Assembly (NCBI GenBank): GCA_023392575.1 | Contig: JAEVYV010000039.1 | Location: forward strand, 1-10,426 | Direction: 5' to 3' | Source: Bacteroidota bacterium | Lineage (GTDB): Bacteria > Bacteroidota > Bacteroidia > Chitinophagales > Chitinophagaceae | Length of the DNA: 10,426 nucleotides | Shown here: piece by piece, positions 1 to 5,486 of the stretch | How the letters are laid out: each line of letters starts with the position of its first letter | Position numbering within the stretch: position 1 is the stretch's first letter | Notes under the pieces: model-generated | The model's database searches: none | What the model saw: the letters and a program-made list of their open reading frames with translations, nothing else | Told to the model about the DNA's origin: nothing | Made by a program: the position numbers and the translations under genes

Positions 1-261
1 GATATAGGCTGGTGTTTTTTTATTGTTTTGATAAATTAAAAAAGCGGTTACAAAGGCGGTAATGAACACAAAAAGACCCATGCGCCCCCATCCGCCTCCA
101 CCAGCGGGGACATCCGGCTCATCGCCACCGCCATCGTCTGCCGGCATGTCCATATCCAACCGGGTTTCAATGCGGGCCCAGATGGCTTCAGCCATATCGG
201 GTAGCGGCAAGGCTTCGAGTTTGCCGGTGATGATGTGTTCGTATGCCTTTTTGTGATCCAT
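1..261 (-). CDS. Probable anti-sigma factor, N-terminal part (partial)
   Basis: The gene runs off the left edge; 87 codons are visible, reading from 261 down to 1. The start ATG (261-259) shares its A with the TGA stop of the ECF sigma gene (TGATG), so translation is probably coupled. The visible protein has a hydrophilic N-terminal part with an amphipathic stretch around residues 19-36 (LPDMAEAIWARIETRLD), a Gly/Asp-rich linker at about 41-58, and one clear transmembrane helix at about 61-77, followed by charged residues. This is the layout of the small membrane proteins that follow ECF sigma genes in Bacteroidota: a cytoplasmic segment that could hold the sigma factor, then an anchor and a periplasmic tail. 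I do not see a zinc-binding anti-sigma motif (HxxxCxxC), so the function rests mainly on position and topology. Confidence 0.6.
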   Translation of the reverse strand, partial: MDHKKAYEHIITGKLEALPLPDMAEAIWARIETRLDMDMPADDGGGDEPDVPAGGGGWGRMGLFVFITAFVTAFLIYQNNKKTPAYI

Positions 262-806
262 CAATAATACAAGTCCTGTATTTGTTTTTGAAGTGTTTTG
301 CGGGCTTCGCTCAGGTGCCATTTGGAGGTTCCTTCGCTGATGTTCAGCCGTTCGGCTATTTCGCGGTGGTTGTACCCTTCCACCGCATACAGCACAAAAA
401 CGGCATGCGTGGCCGGGGGAAGCTTTTGAATCAGTTTCATGATCTCCTCTGCCCCCATATCCGCCAGGGCCCGATTGTTGATCTGCGGTTCGGCTACCGT
501 TTCCACCTCCACATTCTCGCTGAACCGGCTGCGCCCTTTAATATGATCCAGGCCCTCGTTGACAACAATTCTTTTGATCCATGCATGCAGGGAGCCCTTG
601 GCCGGATCAAAAGAGCGGATGCTTTTGAAAACCTTTACAAAAGCGTTGGTTAGGATATCGGCAGCATCGTGTTCATCACGGGAGTAACGCAGGGCAATGG
701 TCATAGCAAAGCCATAGAACTGACGATAGAGTTCTTCCTGTGCCTTTCGGTTGTTCGCAAGGCAGCCTTGAAGCAACGAGTCAATATCTTGTCCGATGGC
801 TTGCAT
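261..806 (-). CDS. ECF-type RNA polymerase sigma-70 factor
   Basis: A 181-residue protein of normal ECF sigma length. Region 2 lies at about residues 10-92, with the helix that binds core polymerase and the -10 element (RYSRDEHDAADILTNAFVKVF, then FDPAKGSLHAWIKRIVVNEGLDHIK). A variable linker covers about 93-115. Region 4 lies at about 117-172, with a helix-turn-helix in YNHREIAERLNISEGTSKWH that contacts the -35 element. The start at 806 is supported by an AGGAG sequence at 816-812, one of the few Shine-Dalgarno-like sites in the window. The gene starts 17 bases after the lipocalin-like lipoprotein gene and overlaps the next membrane-protein gene by one base, so the three are likely co-transcribed. 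The stimulus and target promoters cannot be read from the sequence. The family is certain; the subgroup is not. Confidence 0.93.
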   Translation of the reverse strand: MQAIGQDIDSLLQGCLANNRKAQEELYRQFYGFAMTIALRYSRDEHDAADILTNAFVKVFKSIRSFDPAKGSLHAWIKRIVVNEGLDHIKGRSRFSENVEVETVAEPQINNRALADMGAEEIMKLIQKLPPATHAVFVLYAVEGYNHREIAERLNISEGTSKWHLSEARKTLQKQIQDLYY

Positions 807-823
807 TCCTGCTCCTGATATTA

Positions 824-1264
824 TTACAAGGGACTAAAGATAAAACGGGTGGAATCGCCATCACCATGCTTTAAAGTATAGGCAAATTCGGTTGGGGTTA
901 CACTTAAATTTTCACAAACCACGCTGAATCCCATGGATCGCAACCCGATCTGGATCTTGTTATCGCCCAGCAATTTATAGGTACCATCGTTGCCTGCATC
1001 ACCAAACTGATCGACATACACAATGGAACCGTTTGCCTTGTATGTTTGACGAATCAGGGAATAATCGTCTTCATTGTTGGCAGCCCCTCTTTGATACAAA
1101 ACAGATGGCGTGCCGGAAACGTAGCTGGTCACTTTTTCCATTTGCCAGGTGTGCGCCATTAATTCTTTTTGGATAGCAGATTCGTTTTGAGCAGTATCTT
1201 TTTTGCAGGATGCAAAGCCGATAACCAATACAGAAATGGAAATGAGTTGGATGATTTGCTTCAT
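824..1264 (-). CDS. Lipocalin-like lipoprotein
   Basis: A 146-residue protein with a lipoprotein signal peptide: Lys-Gln, a hydrophobic core at about residues 4-17, and a lipobox FASC with the lipidated Cys at position 20. Lys21 and Lys22 follow the Cys. The mature part starts with a spacer rich in Asn, Gln and Glu, then an 'HTWQMEKVTSY' strand and later 'NDGTYKLLGDNKIQIG', a pattern common in the small lipocalin-like lipoproteins of Bacteroidota (a Trp near the start, then G-T-Y-K and an acidic turn before a beta strand). No enzyme residues are evident; a second cysteine is at 117. It is the gene just upstream of the ECF sigma factor, which raises the possibility that it belongs to the same envelope response, as sensor, target or passenger. 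The lipocalin fold is a pattern-based inference. Confidence 0.72.
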   Translation of the reverse strand: MKQIIQLISISVLVIGFASCKKDTAQNESAIQKELMAHTWQMEKVTSYVSGTPSVLYQRGAANNEDDYSLIRQTYKANGSIVYVDQFGDAGNDGTYKLLGDNKIQIGLRSMGFSVVCENLSVTPTEFAYTLKHGDGDSTRFIFSPL

Positions 1265-1331
1265 AACGCAGTTTTAATTTTTTAATTGTTCATTATTGTT
1301 TGGGTAGAAAAGACCTGATTTGTTTTAAAGT

Positions 1332-2228
1332 TTATTGATCAAACCGTTCTTTATCTTTTTCCACATCCTGCATGCGCTTTAAAAGGATGGCCGAAGAAAT
1401 GGCAGAGATGATCAGTTTTTCGTCAGGATCCAACTGATTGTAAATCCAAATGTTGTTATCCAGAATATCCACTATTCCCACAACCCCGCCGTCCCACTGC
1501 AGTTCGTAGCCGCTAAGCAATTTTCCTCCCAACACTTTGGTTTGCCTGCCGCTTTTTGTGGTCAGGTTTTCTATGCGCAGCGGACGGATGGCAATGCTTT
1601 CCTTCCCATTAGTGGCATAGCCCTCTTCCTCCACGTACGGACGGTCAAATAACCTACGGGCTGTGTCTTTTTTAATATCATATTTATTGATCAGCACCAG
1701 CGACCAGGGATCCGCTTTTTGCGGAGCCAAGGGAAGAATGGCGGCCGTAAAAGCATATTCGTATTTATTGGTTTTGGAAGCCTTGCCAATCCAAGGATTA
1801 TTGCTTTTATACACCAGCTGCTTTTCCTGGAACTTTTCTGTAGCGTACACTTCAGCCGCCAGGTTGCCCTCCTCAATGCTGTACTGGAATTTATTTTTTT
1901 GGGTATAGACATCCTTATCCGTATTGATGTCAAACACTTTCAAAAGCGCTTCTTCCGGACGAAGAAAAAATTTGCTGTGGCTCAGAGAAGAGGAAAAATC
2001 CCAGCCCCTTTTTATTTTGGAAGTGGCGTAGCTTCCAAAGCTTAATTTTTGATTGATCTGCCAGCCGTTAACGCCTTTGACATGCATTTTGGTTGCCTGC
2101 GAACTAAACTTTTCCGGCACAGATAACCTGGCAGCCGTGCACGAACCCAAAGTGGTCAGCACAAGCAAGAAACCAAAAGGCGGAACCGCAGAAAGCCTAA
2201 TGAACGGCGTGGGTTTTAATTGTCTCAT
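1332..2228 (-). CDS. Lipoprotein of unknown function
   Basis: A 298-residue protein that I do not recognise. The N-terminus has a basic stretch (RQLKPTPFIR), a hydrophobic core at about residues 14-27 and a lipobox LGSC with Cys30 as the likely lipidation site, so it should be anchored in the envelope. The mature part is rich in Lys, Tyr and Asn, with alternating hydrophobic residues suggesting beta structure (for example KLSFGSYATSKIKRGW and SGYELQWDGGVVGIVDIL). It ends in a short helical stretch (about 275-290, ISAISSAILLKRMQDVEKDKER). The 67-base gap to the following lipoprotein gene holds no obvious terminator, so co-transcription with the lipoprotein-sigma block is possible but unproven. 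There is no ribosome-binding site before the start, only A/T-rich sequence as usual in Bacteroidota. Confidence 0.7.
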   Translation of the reverse strand: MRQLKPTPFIRLSAVPPFGFLLVLTTLGSCTAARLSVPEKFSSQATKMHVKGVNGWQINQKLSFGSYATSKIKRGWDFSSSLSHSKFFLRPEEALLKVFDINTDKDVYTQKNKFQYSIEEGNLAAEVYATEKFQEKQLVYKSNNPWIGKASKTNKYEYAFTAAILPLAPQKADPWSLVLINKYDIKKDTARRLFDRPYVEEEGYATNGKESIAIRPLRIENLTTKSGRQTKVLGGKLLSGYELQWDGGVVGIVDILDNNIWIYNQLDPDEKLIISAISSAILLKRMQDVEKDKERFDQ

Positions 2229-2284
2229 AATTTTTAATTTAATGGTCTGGTGTGTTTTTATGAATACCCCTTTCTCCTTCCAAA

Positions 2285-2302
2285 CCGTTGGGTAAACAAC
2301 GG
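2285..2302. repeat. 18-bp palindrome CCGTTG-N6-CAACGG
   Basis: The two 6-base arms (2285-2290 and 2297-2302) are exact reverse complements separated by GGTAAA. It lies 57 bases upstream of the minus-strand lipoprotein start. It could be an operator half-site pair or a small hairpin; the arms are short enough to occur by chance. Confidence 0.35.
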
Positions 2303-2377
2303 ACCCTTAACAAAACTTTCACAACCACCTCCCACCACATGAAGATTTGAAGAAGATCAGTTTGCTTGTTCTTAAAG

Positions 2378-2420
2378 TTGGATGAACGGTGAAAAATTAA
2401 AACTCAACTGTTCCATCCAA
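2378..2420 (+). promoter_or_regulatory. Imperfect inverted repeat upstream of the kinase gene
   Basis: TTGGATGAAC at 2378-2387 pairs with GTTCCATCCAA at 2410-2420, leaving one bulged C. The stem extends inward through G2388·T2409, G2389-C2408 and T2390-A2407, giving about 13 pairs around a loop of roughly 16 bases. It ends 70 bases before the kinase start, so it could be a 5' UTR hairpin or an operator for a sugar-acid-responsive regulator. No U-tract follows it, so it is not an intrinsic terminator. Confidence 0.35.
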
Positions 2421-2490
2421 AGAATTTTCGCTCATTTTTTTAAACAGATTTTAAAAACTATTTTACCTAACAAACTCCAGAACAACTTCT

Positions 2491-3990
2491 ATGCAGCCCT
2501 ATATTCTTGGAATTGACATCGGTACCGGCAGCACCAAGGCCATAGCCGTTGACTATGAAGGGAAGGTTTTGGGCAGTTCGCAGCAATATTATTCAACCCT
2601 GATTCCGCAACCCGGTTATAGCGAACAAGACCCAGAAACGATTTTTGACGCTTTTAAAGAAAGCATTCAAAAAACAGTTGCGCAAACAAAGGGGCAGCCC
2701 GTTGCCCTGTGCTTAAGCAGTGCCATGCACAGCCTTGTCGCCGTTGACCGCGAGGGCCGGCCTTTGACCAATTTGATTCTCTGGTCCGATGCCCGAAGCA
2801 GCGCCATTGCCGACAGGATAAAAACCTCGCCGCAGGGAAAATCCATTTACGAAGCCACGGGCACGCCCATTCATTCCATGTCGCCCTTGTGCAAGATCAT
2901 CTGGCTCAGAGAAAACCGCCCCGAAGTGTTTTTAAACGCATATAAGTTCATCTCCATAAAAGAATACATCTGGCACCAGTTGTTTCATGAATTTGAAATT
3001 GATCACTCCCTGGCCTCCGCAACAGGACTGTTCCACATCGAACGCCGCAACTGGAATGAAGAATCGCTGACGCTGGCGGGAATCACCCCCCAACAACTAT
3101 CGCAACCCGTAGCTACCAGCTTTATCAGAAAAGGTTTGCAGCCAGGTGCGGCCGCCTGGTTAAGCCTTCCGGCAACCACGCCGGTTTGTATCGGGTCCAG
3201 CGACGGCTGCCTGGCCAACCTGGGCACTTATTCACTGGATCAGCAAACCGCAGCAATCACTATTGGCACCAGCGGCGCCGTAAGGGTAGCAAGACCGACG
3301 CCCCTGAAGGATTATTCCATTATGTGCTTTAACTACCTGCTGGATGAAACAACGTTTATTTGTGGCGGCCCCATAAACAACGGAGGAATTGTAGCACAAT
3401 GGCTTTTAAAAAACTTCCTTCTGGGGAAAGAGATAAAAGAAGAAGCCTACGATGAACTTTTTTCACAGATTGAAGCTGTACCGGCCGGAGCCGATGGACT
3501 TATTTTCTTACCTTATATATATGGTGAACGAGCTCCCCTGTGGGACGAAGAAAGCTGCGGCGTTTTTTTTGGTATCAAACCCCATCACACGCAAACCCAT
3601 TTTCTTCGGGCGGCGCTGGAAGGCGTTTGCTTTGCCCTGCAAGACATTTTAGCATCAATCGAAGACGTTTCTCAGCCCGTGCTTCAGGTGAACGCCAGCG
3701 GAGGGTTTGTCCAATCTGCCGTCTGGGTGCAGTTGCTGGCCGATGTAACCGGCAAAAAAATTTGCATTCATCAACACGAAGACGCATCGGCCATAGGGGC
3801 TGCCTGGCTGGGTTTGAAAAGCCTGCAAATCATACCGGCTTATTCTTCCATAAAACAGGAGACCGGACATTCTGTTCTGCCCCGCCGGGAAAGAGTTGAA
3901 GCATACAAACGCAACTTTGCCCTCTTTAAAACCTTATATCCTTCTCTTAAAACCACCATGCACCAGTTCTATCGTTCGGGCCTGAAATGA
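2491..3990 (+). CDS. gntK: FGGY-family carbohydrate kinase, probable gluconokinase
   Basis: A 499-residue kinase of normal FGGY length (about 500) that should use ATP to phosphorylate a sugar acid or sugar, most likely gluconate to 6-phosphogluconate for the pentose phosphate pathway. The N-terminal phosphate-binding strand is GIDIGTGSTKAIAVD (residues 7-21). 'SSAMHSLVAVDREGRPLTNLILWSDARS' (76-103) is typical of gluconokinases in this family. The presumed catalytic base is Asp238 in GSSDGC, ATP-site elements are GTSGAVR (259-265), and the C-terminal FGGY signature begins at GGFVQSAVWVQLLADVTGKK (404-423). There is no gluconate permease or 6-phosphogluconate dehydrogenase beside it, which weakens the substrate assignment; xylulokinase is the main alternative. 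The 5' leader holds an inverted repeat, and the stop codon lies inside another one. Confidence 0.8.
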   Translation: MQPYILGIDIGTGSTKAIAVDYEGKVLGSSQQYYSTLIPQPGYSEQDPETIFDAFKESIQKTVAQTKGQPVALCLSSAMHSLVAVDREGRPLTNLILWSDARSSAIADRIKTSPQGKSIYEATGTPIHSMSPLCKIIWLRENRPEVFLNAYKFISIKEYIWHQLFHEFEIDHSLASATGLFHIERRNWNEESLTLAGITPQQLSQPVATSFIRKGLQPGAAAWLSLPATTPVCIGSSDGCLANLGTYSLDQQTAAITIGTSGAVRVARPTPLKDYSIMCFNYLLDETTFICGGPINNGGIVAQWLLKNFLLGKEIKEEAYDELFSQIEAVPAGADGLIFLPYIYGERAPLWDEESCGVFFGIKPHHTQTHFLRAALEGVCFALQDILASIEDVSQPVLQVNASGGFVQSAVWVQLLADVTGKKICIHQHEDASAIGAAWLGLKSLQIIPAYSSIKQETGHSVLPRRERVEAYKRNFALFKTLYPSLKTTMHQFYRSGLK

Positions 3991-4019
3991 ACAGCCCGCG
4001 TTTTTCCCATTCATTTCAG
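3982..4019 (+). terminator. Hairpin spanning the kinase stop codon (possible transcript end)
   Basis: CTGAAATGAA (3982-3991) and TTCATTTCAG (4010-4019) form a perfect 10-bp stem with an 18-base loop, and the TGA stop of the kinase (3988-3990) lies in the 5' arm. An overlapping GC stem, CGGGC (3977-3981) with GCCCG (3994-3998), is followed by CGTTTTT at 3999-4005 and looks more like an intrinsic terminator. The two stems cannot form together. Neither is a textbook terminator: one lacks the U-tract and the other has only 5 bp. Confidence 0.4.
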
Positions 4020-4377
4020 TTAAAAATTAACGTTTCAAAGAGTCGCAACACACAGGCCAGACAAGTTGGTAGCCGTAAATAAAAGCAGCTAAAACACAGT
4101 CCAGCAAAGGATTACAGGCATATTTACTTCGCTTTAAAGGTGTAAAAACCTGAAAAACTTAGCTAAAAACGGGCTACAGGTTCTATAACTTTCGGCTTAG
4201 AGATGTATGGAACATCCGTTTTCTACTACTTTGTTTTTGAACGATGCACTGGCCAGCTATTCAAAAACTTCCTAACGATGCTGCTACATAAAACCAGTTG
4301 GAACAAGCGGGTTATTGTTTTTTGATGTGAAAGAATAACCGGGTTTCAAAAAATTTTATACCAGTTCTTTATTTAAA
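4020..4377. other. Gene-free stretch upstream of the ilv leader
   Basis: This stretch of roughly 360 bases is A/T-rich and holds no convincing gene on either strand. A 40-codon ORF at 4203-4325 has no ribosome-binding site or recognisable sequence. There are scattered weak inverted repeats (AACCTG 4147-4152 with CAGGTT 4177-4182) and the direct repeat AGCTAAAA. The ilv promoter should lie here, probably in the last 150 bases, but I found no Bacteroidota promoter with both elements at correct spacing; the best isolated element is TTTG at 4321-4324. Confidence 0.6.
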
Positions 4378-4422
4378 CAACATGAAGGACGTATATTCGT
4401 AAAAATTACCTCCTTCATGTTG
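4378..4422 (+). promoter_or_regulatory. 12-bp hairpin over the ilv leader start codon
   Basis: CAACATGAAGGA (4378-4389) is the exact reverse complement of TCCTTCATGTTG (4411-4422). After a C·C mismatch the stem continues with GTA/TAC (4391-4393 with 4407-4409), leaving a 13-base A/U-rich loop. The 3' arm contains the start ATG of the leader peptide (4417-4419), so in RNA this hairpin would hide the start codon. As DNA it could be an operator. The sequence is certain; its role is inferred. Confidence 0.65.
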
Positions 4423-4518
4423 AACAGCAGATTATATAATGTCATAAACACAATAGCCGTCATTATTGTGGTTGTCATTATTATTCCTGCACTACACGGA
4501 GGTGGACGTTCATTGTAA
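4417..4518 (+). CDS. ilv operon leader peptide (attenuator peptide)
   Basis: A 33-codon ORF starting MLNSRLYN and ending LHGGGRSL. Residues 15-23 read VIIVVVIII, nine consecutive codons for valine or isoleucine; 12 of 33 residues are Val or Ile, and Leu adds four more. Such a run just upstream of valine/isoleucine biosynthesis genes and of an intrinsic terminator is the hallmark of a ribosome-mediated attenuator peptide, as known for enterobacterial ilv operons. When charged Val- or Ile-tRNA is scarce, the ribosome should stall in codons 15-23 (4459-4485) and leave the G-rich segment 4498-4505 free. The stop at 4516-4518 is 18 bases before the terminator's A-run. No Shine-Dalgarno sequence precedes the ATG, and the start lies in a strong hairpin. 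It is too short for ordinary gene finders. The peptide itself probably has no function. Confidence 0.87.
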   Translation: MLNSRLYNVINTIAVIIVVVIIIPALHGGGRSL

Positions 4519-4551
4519 AACAAAAACATTAAATACAAAAAACCCGCCTCC
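4498..4551 (+). promoter_or_regulatory. Antiterminator of the ilv attenuator
   Basis: GGAGGTGG (4498-4505, inside the leader ORF) can pair with CCGCCTCC (4544-4551) over 8 bp, seven Watson-Crick pairs and one G·U (T4503·G4546). The pairing uses the 5' arm and first loop bases of the terminator, so the two structures exclude each other. The G-rich segment begins 12 bases after the last Ile codon and ends 10 bases before the stop codon. A ribosome stalled in the Val/Ile run leaves it exposed, whereas a ribosome at the stop codon should cover much of it. The geometry fits classic attenuation. Confidence 0.8.
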
Positions 4552-4569
4552 ACAAAGGCGGGTTTTTTT
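4537..4569 (+). terminator. Intrinsic terminator (attenuator) before ilvE
   Basis: A perfect 13-bp stem (4537-4549 with 4556-4568), made of AAAAAA plus CCCGCCT pairing with AGGCGGG plus TTTTTT, closes a 6-base CCACAA loop and ends in a run of seven T. It is the strongest intrinsic terminator in the window and lies 23 bases upstream of the ilvE start with no full gene before it. It should therefore act as a conditional terminator rather than at the end of a gene. It is nearly symmetrical, so it could also stop minus-strand transcripts, but no minus-strand gene reaches it. Confidence 0.92.
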
Positions 4570-4592
4570 ATGCAGCAAATCAGAATCAACAT

Positions 4593-5486
4593 ATGTACTA
4601 CAACGAAAACACTATTGTTTATTACAACGGCGAATTTGTAAAAGCCACTGAAGCCCGGGGCAATGTGTACGACCAGTCATTGCACTATGGCTATGGCGTA
4701 TTTGAAGGCATCCGGTCGTATGCAACGGAAAACGGAGTAAAGATTTTTAAGGCAAAAGAACACTTCGACCGCATGCAGTTTTCCTGCGAAGCGGTTGGCA
4801 TTCCTTATCCTTATAACAACGAAGAACTAATTGCGCTTTCATACGAAGTACTGCAAAGGAACAATTTGACAAATGCCTATCTGCGTCCCTTGGTTACCTG
4901 TAGCCCCAACATGTCTCTTACCAAAGGACATCAAGCGCAATTGCTGATTGCGGCCTGGGATTGGGGCGCTTATCTGGGAGAAAAATTGCTGCGGCTGAAA
5001 ACTTCTTCGTACAGAAGAATTAACCCGGCAAGCTTTAAAGTAACGGCCAAGGTAACCGGTCACTATGTAAACTCCATTCTGGCCACCCAGGAAGCAAAAG
5101 ACTTGGGCTTTGATGAGGCGTTGTTACTGGACATGGATGGGTTTGTTGCAGAAGGCCCCGGCGCCAATTTTTTTGTAGAACGCAACGGCGTTTTATACAC
5201 ACCGCAATTGGGCAGCATCCTTGCGGGCATTACCCGGGCCACGGTCATTGAGATCTGCGGAGAACTGGGCATTACAGTCATTGAAAAGCAAATAACACCC
5301 CAGGAAGTATTGGGCGCCGACAGCGCTTTTTATTGTGGAACAGCCGCCGAAGTGGTGGGCATTGATTCCCTGGATAATATTCCCTTTCAAAAATCATGGA
5401 AAGATTCTTTGGGGGCAAGGATTCAAAAAGCCTATAAAGCGTTGGTTCTGGAAAAAAATTTTTTACCGGCAGAAACAGTAGCATGA
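4593..5486 (+). CDS. ilvE: Branched-chain amino acid aminotransferase
   Basis: A 297-residue fold-type IV PLP enzyme that transfers the amino group between glutamate and the 2-keto acids of valine, isoleucine and leucine, the last step of the pathway. Visible family marks are 'QSLHYGYGVFEGIRSY' (28-43), where the substrate-binding Tyr and Arg lie, the PLP-binding lysine Lys153 in TAKVTGHYVNS, 'EGPGANFF' (187-194), where the Glu contacts the PLP pyridine nitrogen, 'LAGITR' (210-215) and 'GTAAEV' (249-254) in the phosphate/active-site region. Length fits the family (about 300). It is the first gene after the attenuator and overlaps ilvD by 4 bases (ATGA), suggesting translational coupling. D-amino-acid and aminodeoxychorismate family members share this fold, but context and motifs favour IlvE. 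Confidence 0.95.
   Translation: MYYNENTIVYYNGEFVKATEARGNVYDQSLHYGYGVFEGIRSYATENGVKIFKAKEHFDRMQFSCEAVGIPYPYNNEELIALSYEVLQRNNLTNAYLRPLVTCSPNMSLTKGHQAQLLIAAWDWGAYLGEKLLRLKTSSYRRINPASFKVTAKVTGHYVNSILATQEAKDLGFDEALLLDMDGFVAEGPGANFFVERNGVLYTPQLGSILAGITRATVIEICGELGITVIEKQITPQEVLGADSAFYCGTAAEVVGIDSLDNIPFQKSWKDSLGARIQKAYKALVLEKNFLPAETVA

Larger units (their letters stand above)
2229..2490. other. Divergent intergenic region with two inverted repeats
   Basis: This 262-base spacer lies between a minus-strand lipoprotein gene and the plus-strand kinase gene, so it must hold promoters in both directions. I could not match the Bacteroidota TTTG / TAnnTTTG pattern with correct spacing on either strand. It contains a perfect 6-bp inverted repeat with 6-base spacer at 2285-2302 (CCGTTG/CAACGG) and a longer imperfect one at 2378-2420, listed separately. 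Confidence 0.5.

Noticed and set aside
243..653. 136-codon plus-strand ORF opposite the ECF sigma gene
   Set aside because: It is antisense to a clearly recognisable sigma factor and has no family features.
4203..4325. 40-codon ORF (MYGTSVFYYF...) in the gap before the ilv leader
   Set aside because: No ribosome-binding site, no recognisable motif, and an ORF of this length is expected by chance in A/T-rich sequence. It also lacks a run of regulatory codons.
4313..4380. Bacteroidota promoter (TTTG at 4321-4324) for the ilv operon
   Set aside because: No TAnnTTTG element occurs 19-21 bases downstream, so I did not call it; the true start site is unknown.
4498..4505. GGAGGTGG as a Shine-Dalgarno site for a downstream gene
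   Set aside because: No start codon with an open frame follows at suitable distance; ilvE begins about 88 bases later. Its complementarity to the terminator arm explains it better.
4356..4592. 78-codon minus-strand ORF covering the ilv leader and terminator
   Set aside because: It is the shadow of the Val/Ile-rich leader and of the terminator hairpin, has no start context, and its reading frame crosses the terminator.
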